In this document: positions 34,155 to 43,985 of the stretch, one piece after another
Position numbering within the stretch: the stretch's first letter is position 1
Layout of the letters: every line of letters begins with the position of its first letter
NCBI GenBank assembly: GCA_009692615.1
Contig: SHYW01000005.1
Span: forward strand, 24,298-88,297
Reading direction: 5' to 3'
Source of the DNA: Deltaproteobacteria bacterium
GTDB lineage: Bacteria > Desulfobacterota > Binatia > UBA9968
DNA: 64,000 nt
Translations under genes and position numbers: made by a program
The notes under the pieces: model-generated
The model's database searches: none
What the model saw: the letters and a program-made list of their open reading frames with translations, nothing else
Told to the model about the DNA's origin: nothing

Positions 34155-35130
34155 AGTAGGCGGCGCCGCGCAGCGCCGCTTGATCGTTGAGCACCACTTG
34201 CACGGGAATCGCCGCCAGCAACTCGCCGTAACGTCCCTTGTCGGAAAAGGCGTGCATGAAGCTGCCGTCTTTCAACTTGGCAAGAATCTTCGGCGCGATG
34301 CCGCCGCCGATGTAAAGGCCGCGCACCGATTTCGCGCGCAGCGCGAGATTGCCCGCCTCGGCGCCATAGATGGAAACGAACAGATCTAAACTTTTGACAC
34401 AAATCTCCGCTTCGCCGGCGAGCGCCGCTTGGGCAACCACCGCGCTCGAATCGTCGCCGGCGGCGAACTGCTCGGTGAGCGCCGGCGGCTCCGGCAAACC
34501 GCGGCTTTCTTTGAAGAAGCGATAGATATTAAAGAGCCCAGGTCCGGAAACCACCCGTTCGTAACTCACATGACCGAAGCGGTCGATCAAATAACGCAGC
34601 AGTTCGATTTCCAACTCATTGCGCGGCGCGAAGTCGCCGTGGCCACCCTCCGAAGCCAAGGGATGGAAATGGTGTCCGTCGTCATAAAGGATCGCTTGGC
34701 CCAACCCGGTGCCGGCAGAAATCAACGCTTTGTTGCCGGACTGCCGCATGGTGCCTTCGTTGAGCGTGCAAAACTCGTCGTTGTTGAGCGTGAAAATACC
34801 GTAAGCGCCGGCTTCGAGATCGTTGAGCAGCGTCACGCTGTCGAGCTTGAGCGAACGGCGCAACTCCGCGGTATCGATCATCCAAGGGAGATTGGGAGTT
34901 TTAACTTTACCGTCGACCACCGGCCCAGCGATGCCGAAACAGGCGGATTCGACTTTGTGGCCGTCGCCGGCGAGAAATTCTTGCAGCACCGGCACCAGGC
35001 CGGAATAACGTTTACTGGGAAAAGTGCGCAGCGTCTCCGAGCGCAGCTTCTCATCCTGCACCGAGAACAAAGCGAGATGGGTTTTCGTGCCGCCGATATC
35101 GCCGGCGAGAACCAGGTTTCTTGAAGCCAT
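34129..35130 (-). CDS. glk: glucokinase
   Basis: This 333-residue protein is a bacterial glucokinase (ROK-independent Glk family). Features are GDIGGTKTHLALF at the N-terminus, LLNDLEAGAYGI around the hexose site, SAGTGLGQAILYDDG, the EGGHGDFAP substrate loop, and LYIGGGIAPKIL in the C-terminal nucleotide region. It supplies glucose 6-phosphate to the Zwf encoded upstream. It lies 119 bases after zwf with a palindromic repeat between them, and overlaps pgl. Confidence 0.92.
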   Translation of the reverse strand: MASRNLVLAGDIGGTKTHLALFSVQDEKLRSETLRTFPSKRYSGLVPVLQEFLAGDGHKVESACFGIAGPVVDGKVKTPNLPWMIDTAELRRSLKLDSVTLLNDLEAGAYGIFTLNNDEFCTLNEGTMRQSGNKALISAGTGLGQAILYDDGHHFHPLASEGGHGDFAPRNELEIELLRYLIDRFGHVSYERVVSGPGLFNIYRFFKESRGLPEPPALTEQFAAGDDSSAVVAQAALAGEAEICVKSLDLFVSIYGAEAGNLALRAKSVRGLYIGGGIAPKILAKLKDGSFMHAFSDKGRYGELLAAIPVQVVLNDQAALRGAAYYAAFLASD

Positions 35131-35165
35131 AAGAGTTACTCACCGCCAAGGACACGAAGCCAAGA

Positions 35166-35190
35166 GGGCGGGTTTCAAACCCGCCCCTAC
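35166..35190. repeat. GTAGGGGCGGG palindrome, copy 2
   Basis: GGGCGGGTTTCAAACCCGCCC followed by CTAC is the same element as at 13174, in the other orientation. It lies in the 119-base gap between zwf and glk inside the operon. Flanking text (AAGGACACGAAGCCAAG on one side, TTTGCGCCCTTTGCG on the other) resembles the short motif noted at 24154. Confidence 0.7.
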
Positions 35191-35249
35191 ATTTCCGAAT
35201 TCCATTTTGCGCCCTTTGCGTTCTTTGCGGTTAATCATTCCGAATCTGA

Positions 35250-36794
35250 TTATGGCCGGCGCCAACGCCGGCCGTCGCGCTGCATGAAATCGTCCGCTTC
35301 TTTTGGGCCCCAGGAACCGGAATCGTAATTGGGAAAGTTCTTCGGCTTGCTCAAACCCCACACTTGGATGATCGGATCCATCAACGCCCAAGCCGACTCG
35401 ACCCAATCGTGGCGCGTGAACAATGTCGAATCCCCTTCGATGCAATCTTCCAATAAAGTTTCGTAAGCTTCCGGCGAGCTGTTGCCGAACGCTTCCGAGT
35501 AGTTGAATTTCAGATTGAGCGGGCTAACGGTGATGTCCGGTCCCGGCGGTTTGACTTCGAAACGCAGGGAGATGCCTTCGTCGGGTTGAATGCGCATGAC
35601 CAACACATTGGGGCTGACATCTTCCACCGCGGATGATTTGAACAGCAACATCGGCGGCCGTTTGAATTGAATCGCGATCTCGGTGACGCGCTTGGCCATG
35701 CGCTTACCGGAGCGCAAGTAGAAGGGCACGCCTTCCCAACGCCAATTGTCGACGGCCAATTTAATCGCCGCGTAGGTCACCGTCGGCGACTCCTTCGCCA
35801 CCCCCGGTTCTTCGCGATAGCCAAGCGCTCGCTCAGCGCCAAGCTGGCCAGCGCCATACTGACCGCGCACCGCGGCGGTGGAAACTTCCTCCGGCGCGAT
35901 CGCCCTGACCGCGCGCAATAGTTTGCCCTTCTCGTCGCGCACCGCATCGGCATTGAAACCCACCGGCGGCTCCATCGCCGTCAGACAGAGCAGTTGCAGC
36001 AAATGATTTTGAAACATGTCGCGCACCACGCCGGCGTCTTCATAGTAGCCGCCGCGGCTCTCGACGCCGACGCCTTCCGCCGCCGTGATCTGCACATGGT
36101 CGACGTAGCGCCGGTTCCAGATCGGTTCGAAAACGGAATTGGCAAAACGAAAAACCATGATGTTTTGCACGGTCTCTTTGCCGAGATAGTGATCGATGCG
36201 GTAGATTTGCTTTTCGCCCAAGGCGTCGTGCACGCGCTGATTGAGTTCCCGCGCGGTTTGTAGATCGGTGCCGAAGGGCTTTTCGATAATCACCCGCGAG
36301 CGCGGCTCATTGGCATAATCTTTCTGCGCCAAGCCGAGCGTGGCGATGCGCTCGATCACCCCGCCGTAAAGATCCGGCGGCATGGCCAAATAAAAAACCC
36401 GCGCCGGCAGTACGCGGCTGCCGTGATCGAAGTTATCGATGAACAGCTTCAGTCGCTCGTAGCCGTCGGTTTCTTCGTATCCGCCGCGCACGTAGAAAAG
36501 CGTCTTGGCAAATTCCTGCCACACCGCTTCATCGCCGAGACCGGTGCGGGAAAATTCTTTCACCGCCTCGCGCATCTTGTCGCGAAAGGCGTCGTCGGTC
36601 ATCTCGCTGCGCGCATAACCGACCACGGCGAAGCGCTCGGGCAAACGTTTTTCCAAGGCTAAGTTATAAAGCGCCGGAATCAGTTTGCGCTTGGTCAGAT
36701 CGCCCGACGCGCCGAAGATCATCACCACGCAGGCGTGAGGCTTTTTCCCTTGGCCGATAACCGGCGAAACATACTCGTGCGGATCGCTCGCCAT
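35250..36794 (-). CDS. zwf: glucose-6-phosphate 1-dehydrogenase
   Basis: This 514-residue protein oxidises glucose 6-phosphate with NAD(P) in the first step of the oxidative pentose phosphate route. It has the cofactor motif FGASGDLTKRK at 28-38, EKPFG at 171-175 and the active-site RIDHYLGK at 199-206. I chose the ATG at 36794, nine bases after AAGGG; a TTG at 36800 that touches the gnd stop is an alternative. It follows gnd with almost no gap, so the two are co-transcribed. Length is normal for bacterial Zwf. Confidence 0.94.
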   Translation of the reverse strand: MASDPHEYVSPVIGQGKKPHACVVMIFGASGDLTKRKLIPALYNLALEKRLPERFAVVGYARSEMTDDAFRDKMREAVKEFSRTGLGDEAVWQEFAKTLFYVRGGYEETDGYERLKLFIDNFDHGSRVLPARVFYLAMPPDLYGGVIERIATLGLAQKDYANEPRSRVIIEKPFGTDLQTARELNQRVHDALGEKQIYRIDHYLGKETVQNIMVFRFANSVFEPIWNRRYVDHVQITAAEGVGVESRGGYYEDAGVVRDMFQNHLLQLLCLTAMEPPVGFNADAVRDEKGKLLRAVRAIAPEEVSTAAVRGQYGAGQLGAERALGYREEPGVAKESPTVTYAAIKLAVDNWRWEGVPFYLRSGKRMAKRVTEIAIQFKRPPMLLFKSSAVEDVSPNVLVMRIQPDEGISLRFEVKPPGPDITVSPLNLKFNYSEAFGNSSPEAYETLLEDCIEGDSTLFTRHDWVESAWALMDPIIQVWGLSKPKNFPNYDSGSWGPKEADDFMQRDGRRWRRP

Positions 36795-36800
36795 CGACAA

Positions 36801-37697
36801 TTACCCTTTTTTCACCGCGTGGCCGCCGAATTCGTTGCGTAGCGCGGCGATGACTTTGTTGGAAAAGGCGTCTGGCTGGCGCGACGAAAAACGCGCGAAC
36901 AGCGAGTGCGCCAACACCGGCGCGGCGACGCCACGCTCGATCGCTTCGATGACCGTCCAGCGCCCTTCACCCGAATCGTCGACATAGCCTTTGATGCCGT
37001 CGAGCTTAGCGTCTTTTTGAAATGCGCTCTCGCACAGTTCTAACAGCCACGAGCGCACCACGCTGCCTTGGTTCCACAAGTGGGAAACTTTTTCCAAGTC
37101 GAGATCGAACTGCGAAGCTTTGAGCAGCTCAAACCCTTCGCCGTAGGCTTGCATCATGCCGTACTCGATGCCGTTGTGGACCATTTTCACGAAGTGGCCG
37201 GCGCCCACCGGTCCGGCGTGAAGATAGCCGTCCTTCGGCGCCAGCGTAAGAAAGATCGGTTCCAAATGGCTAACCACGTCTTTAGCGCCGCCGACCATCA
37301 TGCAGTAACCGTTTTGCAGTCCCCAGATGCCGCCGCTGGTGCCGGCGTCGATGAAGTTTAAACCGTGGGATTTTAATTTTTCGCCGCGCCGTATGGAGTC
37401 TTTATAATTCGAATTGCCGCCGTCAATGATGGTATCGCCCTTGGCCAAGCTCGGCAACAATTCATCGATGGTCCGATCCACCGGATCGCCCGACGGCACC
37501 ATCAACCAGACGGCCCGAGGCGCTGACAATTTGTTGACGAAGTCAGCGAGCGACGCGGCGCCCACCGCGCCCTTATCGACGACGCGCTGAATTGCTTCGG
37601 CGCTGCGATCGTAGGTAACCACTTTGTGGCCGCCGAGCACCAACCGTTCGGTCATGTTGGCGCCCATCCGGCCGAGACCGATCATTCCGAGTTCCAT
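36801..37697 (-). CDS. gnd: 6-phosphogluconate dehydrogenase, decarboxylating (short form)
   Basis: This 298-residue protein converts 6-phosphogluconate to ribulose 5-phosphate, CO2 and NAD(P)H. The N-terminal Rossmann motif is GMIGLGRMGANM. The substrate region has AGTSGGIWGLQNGYCMMVGG, and the catalytic helix has KMVHNGIEYGMMQAYGEG with Lys, Asn and Glu. At about 300 residues it is the short YqeC/GndA-type form, not the 470-residue one, so it may prefer NAD+. AAGGAG precedes the ATG. It lies 29 bases after the tal/pgi fusion gene. Confidence 0.92.
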   Translation of the reverse strand: MELGMIGLGRMGANMTERLVLGGHKVVTYDRSAEAIQRVVDKGAVGAASLADFVNKLSAPRAVWLMVPSGDPVDRTIDELLPSLAKGDTIIDGGNSNYKDSIRRGEKLKSHGLNFIDAGTSGGIWGLQNGYCMMVGGAKDVVSHLEPIFLTLAPKDGYLHAGPVGAGHFVKMVHNGIEYGMMQAYGEGFELLKASQFDLDLEKVSHLWNQGSVVRSWLLELCESAFQKDAKLDGIKGYVDDSGEGRWTVIEAIERGVAAPVLAHSLFARFSSRQPDAFSNKVIAALRNEFGGHAVKKG

Positions 37698-37726
37698 ATT
37701 TTTTCTCCTTCCCTGGAGAAGCGCAC

Positions 37727-40480
37727 TTACACGCGCAATGAATCCGCCAGTCGCTGCAATCCGCCGCTGCTGTCGCTACCCAAGTTGACCCTGAGGGTAC
37801 GCCGGCGGCGCTGTTTGAGCGCGCTGAAATCGCCGATCGCTTGGGCCTGGATCAAAGCATCGAACGTGTAGTTCGTCTCCGGTACAGCTAAGTTATCGGC
37901 GGGCTGATCGACAATCTGTAGCACCAACGCGGAATTGGGCCCGCCCTTATGGAGCTGGCCGGTGGAATGGAGAAAGCGCGGCCCGAAGCCCACAGTCGTC
38001 GCCGTCCCCAATCGGTTTTGAATCGTCGCGCACAACTCTTGCAGCGCCGCGCTATTGGCCGGCGACGGTTCGATGTAAGCTTGCACGACGACATAGTCGC
38101 GCGGCTTTTTCTTGCCGAGCCAAGCGCTGGCCGCTTTCGTCAATGCCGCGGCGTCCGCGGCGCTGACCTCGTCCTTGAGTTTGCCATTGCCGCTGCCGCT
38201 TTCGCTCATCGCTTTCTTGGATAAATCCTTGGCCAATTGAACATCGGGCTGATTGAAGGGATTGATTGCCAGCGCCGCGCCCGCTGCCGCCACGGCGAAC
38301 TCCCAGCGGAAAAATTCCTGGCCGATGTCATGCTTGTCGGATAAATCCAGGCGCGCCACCGGATGGCCGTTGGCTTCCAGCGCCGCCACCTGGCGGTCGA
38401 GCTGGGAATTGTCATCGCTCGCCAACCTGAGATAGGCGAAGAAACGATCGGCGCCATACTTTTCCGGCGCGCCGATACGCTCGTTGGCCACCGGCACGAT
38501 GCCTTTGCCTTCCTTGCCGGTGCTCTCGGCGATCAATTGCTCGACCCAAGAAGGAAACGCCGCCAACGACGGTGAGCAAAGGAAAGTAATTTTGTCGCGC
38601 TTGGCCAGAGTCAACTCGCCGAGCGCCGCGCCGAGCATCAGACCCGGATTTTGGCCGTCAGCAATCGCCGCGCCGCAGGCCGCGCTCATGCGCCGCGCCC
38701 GCGCTAGAACTGCGCCGATATCGACACCGATCAGCGCCGCCGGCACCAAACCGAAGGGAGTCAAAGCCGAATAGCGCCCGCCGACTTCGACCTGCGCGTT
38801 GAAGATGCCGCGAAAATTTCTTTCCTTGGCGAGCTTTTCCAAAGGCGTTGCCGGATCGGTGATGGCGACAAAGTGCGGACCGCCATCGACGCCAAGTTTT
38901 TTCAGCTTGTCCCAGAAATAAAAGAAAAAAGAATTAGTTTCCGTCGTCGTTCCCGATTTGCTCGAGACGACAAACAGCGAGTGCGCTAAATCGATGTCGC
39001 GTTCAACCGCTTTCACCGCCGCTGGATGCGTGCTGTCGAGCACGCGCAGCTTGGGATAGCCCGCACTATGGCCAAAAGTTTCCTGAAAAACTTCCGGTGC
39101 CAAACTCGAACCGCCCATGCCGAGCAAAACAATATGCTTGATGCCGTCCGCCCTAGCCTTATCGGCGAAAGTAGCCAGCGCCGCAACCTGTGACGCCATG
39201 GTCTCGGGTAGTTCCAACCAACCCAAGCGATCGGAAAGTTCTGGTTGAACATCCTTGGACCAAACCGTGTGATCTTTTTTCCAGATGCGCTGGCCAAGCG
39301 CGGCGCTTTGCCAATCTTTCAGCCGTTTGTCGACGCGCCGCTGATATTTACCCAGATGCAATTCTTGATGGTTCAACTCGATACCGGCCAGCGCTTGGCG
39401 TTTCTTTTCTAATGCAGCCATTAATTGATCGAACGACGTAGCGAAAGCGGCGACACCATCCACCTGCAACTTTTCCGTGATCCCGTTTAGATCGATGCCG
39501 AGCCGCGCCAAGCTGGCCAACGCCCGATCGGCGTCATCGAAGCCGGTTTTCACCGTGGCGCCGGGAATCTTGCCATGATCGCGAAACGCGTTGAGGGTTT
39601 CCGGCGGCACGGTATTGACCGTTTCCGGGCCGATCAGATTTTCCAAGTAGAGCACGTCTGAATAGGCCGGATTTTTCGTCCCGGTGCTGGCCCACAACGG
39701 CCGCTGCACCCGCGCGCCGCGGCTACGCAGCGCCGCGAAGCCTTCGCCGTGAAAAATTTCTAGGAAACGACGGTAAACGATTTTCGAATTGGCGATGGCG
39801 ATTTTGCCGAGCAGCGCTTTAGCTTCGGCGCTGCCGTTTTTTTCTAGTTCTTTATCGACCACGGTGTCGACTCGGCTAACGAAGAACGATGCCACCGACG
39901 CGACTTGCGCCGGATTGGCGCAGCGTTCCAAACCTTTCACGTAGGCCCGCGCCACCGCTTCGTAGTGGCTCATGGAAAACATCAGTGTGACGTTGATATT
40001 TAAACCGTCGGCGATCAGCTGCTCGATGGCGGGAATGCCCGCGGGGGTCGCCGGCACTTTGACCATCAGGTTGGGCCGGTTGACCGCCGCGCGCAAACGC
40101 TTGGCCGCGTCGATGGTGCCTTGAGTATCGTGCGCCAAGTGCGGCGACACTTCCAAACTGACGTAACCGTCATCGCCGTTAGTGGAGTCGAAAACCGGCC
40201 GCAGCGCATCGGCGGCCATCTGAATGTCCTCGATCGCCAACGGTTCATACAATTTTTCTAGTTCGGCAGTGGGATCGCCGGCGAGCATAACGCCCAGCGC
40301 GCCGTCGTAGTCGGTGCTGCCGGCAATCGCTTTTTCAAAAATCGTTGGGTTGCTGGTAACACCGCGGATGCCGTCCTCGTCGACCATCCGTTTCAACTCG
40401 CCGCTGCTAATCAAGTTGCGCCGGATGTAGTCGAGCCAGATCGACTGTCCTTGTCCACCGAGCTCTTTCAAAGGATTCAT
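37727..40480 (-). CDS. bifunctional transaldolase / glucose-6-phosphate isomerase
   Basis: This 917-residue protein is a natural fusion. Residues 1 to about 370 are transaldolase, with TSNPTIFEKAI and the Schiff-base lysine Lys141 in LMVKVPATPAG. Residues from about 400 are phosphoglucose isomerase, with HIVLLGMGGSSLAPEV, LFVVSSKSGTTTETNSFF and the late GEEFFRWE-like region. Both activities belong to the sugar-phosphate cycle encoded by the operon. Such Tal-Pgi fusions are known in several phyla. It starts 150 bases after rpiB, with a dispersed palindrome in the gap. Confidence 0.93.
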   Translation of the reverse strand: MNPLKELGGQGQSIWLDYIRRNLISSGELKRMVDEDGIRGVTSNPTIFEKAIAGSTDYDGALGVMLAGDPTAELEKLYEPLAIEDIQMAADALRPVFDSTNGDDGYVSLEVSPHLAHDTQGTIDAAKRLRAAVNRPNLMVKVPATPAGIPAIEQLIADGLNINVTLMFSMSHYEAVARAYVKGLERCANPAQVASVASFFVSRVDTVVDKELEKNGSAEAKALLGKIAIANSKIVYRRFLEIFHGEGFAALRSRGARVQRPLWASTGTKNPAYSDVLYLENLIGPETVNTVPPETLNAFRDHGKIPGATVKTGFDDADRALASLARLGIDLNGITEKLQVDGVAAFATSFDQLMAALEKKRQALAGIELNHQELHLGKYQRRVDKRLKDWQSAALGQRIWKKDHTVWSKDVQPELSDRLGWLELPETMASQVAALATFADKARADGIKHIVLLGMGGSSLAPEVFQETFGHSAGYPKLRVLDSTHPAAVKAVERDIDLAHSLFVVSSKSGTTTETNSFFFYFWDKLKKLGVDGGPHFVAITDPATPLEKLAKERNFRGIFNAQVEVGGRYSALTPFGLVPAALIGVDIGAVLARARRMSAACGAAIADGQNPGLMLGAALGELTLAKRDKITFLCSPSLAAFPSWVEQLIAESTGKEGKGIVPVANERIGAPEKYGADRFFAYLRLASDDNSQLDRQVAALEANGHPVARLDLSDKHDIGQEFFRWEFAVAAAGAALAINPFNQPDVQLAKDLSKKAMSESGSGNGKLKDEVSAADAAALTKAASAWLGKKKPRDYVVVQAYIEPSPANSAALQELCATIQNRLGTATTVGFGPRFLHSTGQLHKGGPNSALVLQIVDQPADNLAVPETNYTFDALIQAQAIGDFSALKQRRRRTLRVNLGSDSSGGLQRLADSLRV

Positions 40481-40524
40481 GCTCTGTCACCCTCATCAGG
40501 TTGTTGTGGCAAAACTTCCTCGGA

Positions 40525-40607
40525 GTCCTTCGACTGGCTCAGGACGAACGGAAGGGAGCTCGAAACGATCGAAGAAAATCCGTTCATGCTGAGCCTGTCG
40601 AAGCATG
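40525..40607. repeat. inverted repeat (CTTCGACTGGCTCAGGAC type)
   Basis: The left arm CCTTCGACTGGCTCAG...GAACGG and the right arm CCGTTC...CTGAGCCTGTCGAAG are inverted copies with a 28-base spacer. A single similar arm (GCCTGTCCTGAG ... TCGAAGGA) occurs inside the repeat at 53135. This is a widespread intergenic palindrome type. Here it separates rpiB from tal/pgi and could stabilise or attenuate the operon transcript. Confidence 0.7.
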
Positions 40608-40629
40608 TTCCGCTTTTTTCTGCCGCTTG

Positions 40630-41094
40630 TTAATCTTTTTTGCCGTAGCGCTGCTCCAGTGCGGTAATTTTTTCCACCCGGCGCCGATGCCGCTCTGCGC
40701 CGTTAAACTTCGCCGCTAAGAAATTATCGACCAACTCGCGCGCCATCTCGACGCCGATCACGCGCGCGCCGAGCACCAGGATGTTCATGTCATCATGCTC
40801 GACGCCTTGGCGCGCGGAATAAGTATCGTGACACAGCCCGGCGCGGATGCCGGGAATCTTATTGGCCGACACCGAGGCGCCGACGCCGCTGCCGCTGCCG
40901 CAGACGACAATACCGCGTTCAGCTTGGCTGGTTAGAATCGTCTGGCTCACCGCTTCGGCGAAGTCCGGATAATCCACCGGATGGTCGCTGTCGGTACCTT
41001 TGTCGAGTAGTTCATGGCCGCGCTGGCGCAAATCCGCGAGAAGAATTCGTTTCAATTCGAAACCCGCGTGATCCGCGCCGATGGCGATGCGCGT
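40630..41094 (-). CDS. rpiB: ribose-5-phosphate isomerase B, apparent ACG start
   Basis: This protein of about 154 residues interconverts ribulose 5-phosphate and ribose 5-phosphate. Translation from the conserved N-terminus reads (M)[18 protein letters not shown], then [18 protein letters not shown] with the active-site Cys, and [11 protein letters not shown]. The codon at the family start position is ACG (41094-41092), with AAAGG six bases upstream and the tkt stop three bases away. The nearest ATG (41055) would drop the first 13 residues, including the ADHAG sugar-phosphate loop, so the longer form must be the real one. ACG starts are rare, and a T-to-C error or change is the other explanation. 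Confidence 0.85.
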   Translation of the reverse strand, partial: TRIAIGADHAGFELKRILLADLRQRGHELLDKGTDSDHPVDYPDFAEAVSQTILTSQAERGIVVCGSGSGVGASVSANKIPGIRAGLCHDTYSARQGVEHDDMNILVLGARVIGVEMARELVDNFLAAKFNGAERHRRRVEKITALEQRYGKKD

Positions 41095-41096
41095 GG

Positions 41097-43148
41097 CTAG
41101 CCTTTTAATTGCTCCTTCGCCGCGGCGACGATATTTTCCACGGTGAAGCCGAATCTTTTCTGCAACTGGTTAAATGGCGCCGAAGCGCCGAAGCCCTTCA
41201 TGCCGATCACCGCGCCGCTCATGCCGACATATTGCGCCCAGCCGAATGTTATCGCTTGCTCGACGGCGACGCGGGCGGTAATCGCCTTAGGCAAAACCTG
41301 CTCGCGGTAACTCTTATCTTGCAATTCGAACAATTCCCAAGACGGCATGCTAACCACGCGCGTTTGAACGCCGGCCTGTTTCAACTGCTCGAAAGCTTCG
41401 ACGCACAAATAAACTTCGCTGCCGGTAGCGATCAAGATCACCTGCGGTTTGCCGTTATCGGCATCGGCTAGAATATAAGCCCCTCTAGCCAATCCGGCGG
41501 CGGCGCCATACTTGGTTCGATCCAAGGTCGGCAACGCTTGGCGCGTCAACGCCAAAGCCACCGGCTGATGTTGCAATTGCATGATCACGCGCCAGGCTTC
41601 GACCACTTCGTTGGCGTCCCCGGGGCGCAGTGTAATCAAGCCGGGAATCGCCCGCAGCGCCGCCAGATGTTCCACCGGCTGATGCGTCGGTCCGTCTTCG
41701 CCGACACCGATGGAATCGTGGGTGAAGACATGAATCGCCGGCAACTCCATCAACGCCGACAGGCGAATCGACGGCCGGGCGTAGTCGCTGAATATTAAAA
41801 AACCGGAACCATAGGCGCGCACGCCGCACAGCGTCATGCCGTTGACGATCGCCGCCATGACATGCTCGCGCACGCCGAAGTGAAAATTACGCGCGCCAAA
41901 ATTGCCGGCGGCAAAATCGCCGGCGCCATCGAAAGTCAGCCGGGTCTTGGTCGACGGCGCGAGATCTGCGGAACCGCCCATGAGCCACGGCACATGCTTG
42001 GCGATGGCGTTCAAAACTTTACCGGAAGAATCGCGCGTCGCTTGGCCCTTAGGATCGGCGGGATATTCGCTCAACTCTTTATCCCAACCCGCCGGCAGTT
42101 CGCGCCGCTGCATGGTTGTTAACTGCTCGGCGAGCTCGGGAAATTTTGTTTGGTATTCGCCAAATTTCGCCGTCCATCGTTCCCGCGCGCCGCGGCCCCG
42201 GGCGCCCAAGCCGCGGGCGAAATGTTCCAGCACACCTGCGGGCACGAAAAACTTTTCGTCCTCGGGCCAGCCGTAATTTTTTTTCGTCGCTTTGATTTCC
42301 GCCTCGCCCAAAGGTTCACCATGAGCCGCCGCCGTATCTTGTTTGGTCGGCGCGCCAAAGGCGATGTGACTGTCGACGACGACGAAGGTCGGCCGGTCCT
42401 TACACTGGTGGAAATTGGCAATGGCTGCGTCCAAGGCGGGCTGATCGTTGGCGTCGGCCACATGCAAAACATTCCAGCCATAGGCTTCGAAACGTTTGCC
42501 GACGTTTTCCGACAACGCCAGACTGGTGCTCCCTTCGATGGAAATTCGGTTGCTATCGTAAAACCAGCAGAGATTTTCCAATTTCAAATGACCGGCGAGG
42601 GACGCCGCTTCGCTGCTGATGCCTTCCATCATATCGCCGTCACCGCACAGGGCGTAAACATTGTAGTCGAAAATATCGAAGCCCGGCCGGTTGAAATAGC
42701 TGGCGAGCCATTTCGATGCGATCGCCATGCCGACGCTGTTGGCGACGCCTTGGCCGAGCGGGCCAGTCGTCGTTTCAACACCCGCGGTCAAACCGAATTC
42801 GGGATGGCCGGGAGTTTTACTGTCGAGCTGGCGAAAGTTTTTTAGATCGTCGAGGGTCAGCGTCGGTTGATTGAGCACCTGATGCTTGGCGTCGAGGGCG
42901 CGCACGCCGGCCAAGTGCAACGTCGAATAGAGCAACATCGACGCATGGCCGATGGACAACACGAAGCGATCGCGATTGGGCCACAGCGGATCGGCCGGAT
43001 CGTACTGCAAGTGGCGCTGCCACAAACCGTACATCACCGGCGCCATCGACATCGGCGTGCCGGGATGGCCGGAGTTGGCCTGCTGCACCGCGTCCATGGA
43101 CAAAGTACGGATCGTATCGATGCACAACTGGTCGGTTACTGGGCTCAT
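41097..43148 (-). CDS. tkt: transketolase
   Basis: This 683-residue ThDP enzyme moves two-carbon units between sugar phosphates. Features are [19 protein letters not shown] at the N-terminus, the cofactor motif [19 protein letters not shown], the [18 protein letters not shown] donor-binding stretch, and [13 protein letters not shown] in the pyrimidine domain. It is the first gene of the minus-strand sugar-phosphate operon and ends three bases before the rpiB start. A promoter should lie in 43149-43292. The length is typical. Confidence 0.94.
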   Translation of the reverse strand: MSPVTDQLCIDTIRTLSMDAVQQANSGHPGTPMSMAPVMYGLWQRHLQYDPADPLWPNRDRFVLSIGHASMLLYSTLHLAGVRALDAKHQVLNQPTLTLDDLKNFRQLDSKTPGHPEFGLTAGVETTTGPLGQGVANSVGMAIASKWLASYFNRPGFDIFDYNVYALCGDGDMMEGISSEAASLAGHLKLENLCWFYDSNRISIEGSTSLALSENVGKRFEAYGWNVLHVADANDQPALDAAIANFHQCKDRPTFVVVDSHIAFGAPTKQDTAAAHGEPLGEAEIKATKKNYGWPEDEKFFVPAGVLEHFARGLGARGRGARERWTAKFGEYQTKFPELAEQLTTMQRRELPAGWDKELSEYPADPKGQATRDSSGKVLNAIAKHVPWLMGGSADLAPSTKTRLTFDGAGDFAAGNFGARNFHFGVREHVMAAIVNGMTLCGVRAYGSGFLIFSDYARPSIRLSALMELPAIHVFTHDSIGVGEDGPTHQPVEHLAALRAIPGLITLRPGDANEVVEAWRVIMQLQHQPVALALTRQALPTLDRTKYGAAAGLARGAYILADADNGKPQVILIATGSEVYLCVEAFEQLKQAGVQTRVVSMPSWELFELQDKSYREQVLPKAITARVAVEQAITFGWAQYVGMSGAVIGMKGFGASAPFNQLQKRFGFTVENIVAAAKEQLKG

Positions 43149-43292
43149 AATTTTTTCTGCCTACTCTAACCGGAGTGGACCGGTGCTAAGGGTTGGTTGC
43201 TAAATTAGCATTATCACTTTCAGTCGATCAGGTCAGCACCTTTAGAGTAATTATCGCCAGCTGCGCAGCAATATTTAATCCCACGCCAGCCG

Positions 43293-43985
43293 TCAGAACT
43301 TTGACGGCGAATCATCGAGCGTCGCCAAACAAGCGAACGTTTTCGCCATGCGGCAACGTAACGCCAAATCATTGGAGCCACGCAAGCGTTGAACATCCTC
43401 CGGCGTATCGATATCGAACCACTCGGGCAGCGAGCTGAACGAAATCGCCAGCCGGCGCAAACGCGCCGTGGTCTCGGTCAAAACCTGGTCATGGCTCCAG
43501 GTCATCCCAGCAAACAATTCCGGCGTCGGCCGGTTCATGCCGATCAGATAGTAACCGCCGTCGCGGCTCGGACCGAGCACGACTTTAGGCTCGGCGCATG
43601 ACAACTGCGTGAACGCGTCATCAAGTATCGCCAACGGCAGCGCCGGCAAATCGCTGCCGACGAGCACGACGTTGCGGTGTCCCAGTTGCCAACAATCGAC
43701 GAACAATTGCTCCATGCGCCGGCCGAGATCGTCGCCCTTTTGGGCGATGTAAGTGTAAGCATCGCCGCCCAGCGCGCCGATCTGCGCCGCCGCGTCGTTG
43801 GGCGTGTAAGCCACATAGCGCGCCGCGCCGGCGTAGCCTTTGAGGTGTTCGAGTTGATCGGCGAGCAGCGCGCGATACAACTGCGCCGCTTGCTCAAGCG
43901 TCAGCGGCGGCACCAGGCGAGTTTTCACCAAGCCCGCCACCGGCGCTTTGGCCATGATGGCCAGCCCGTTAGCGAGTGTCGGCAT
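43293..43985 (-). CDS. TIGR04282-type glycosyltransferase (arsenosugar-associated, DUF2064)
   Basis: This 230-residue GT-A-like protein has AIMAKAPVAGLVKTRL at the start, VVLVGSDLPALP with the metal-binding Asp, and VVLGPSRDGGYYLIGM. These match the DUF2064/TIGR04282 family that accompanies the arsenosugar radical-SAM gene. A sugar or nucleotide transfer is expected, but the reaction is not proven for the family. Its start overlaps the end of the next glycosyltransferase gene by 17 bases. It is the last gene of the 51-43 kb cluster. Confidence 0.85.
   Translation of the reverse strand: MPTLANGLAIMAKAPVAGLVKTRLVPPLTLEQAAQLYRALLADQLEHLKGYAGAARYVAYTPNDAAAQIGALGGDAYTYIAQKGDDLGRRMEQLFVDCWQLGHRNVVLVGSDLPALPLAILDDAFTQLSCAEPKVVLGPSRDGGYYLIGMNRPTPELFAGMTWSHDQVLTETTARLRRLAISFSSLPEWFDIDTPEDVQRLRGSNDLALRCRMAKTFACLATLDDSPSKF

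Noticed and set aside
34429..35124. Long plus-strand open frame opposite glk, and similar ones opposite thyX-like, tkt and prfB genes
   Set aside because: High GC content makes long antisense frames common. None has a ribosome site or recognisable domain.
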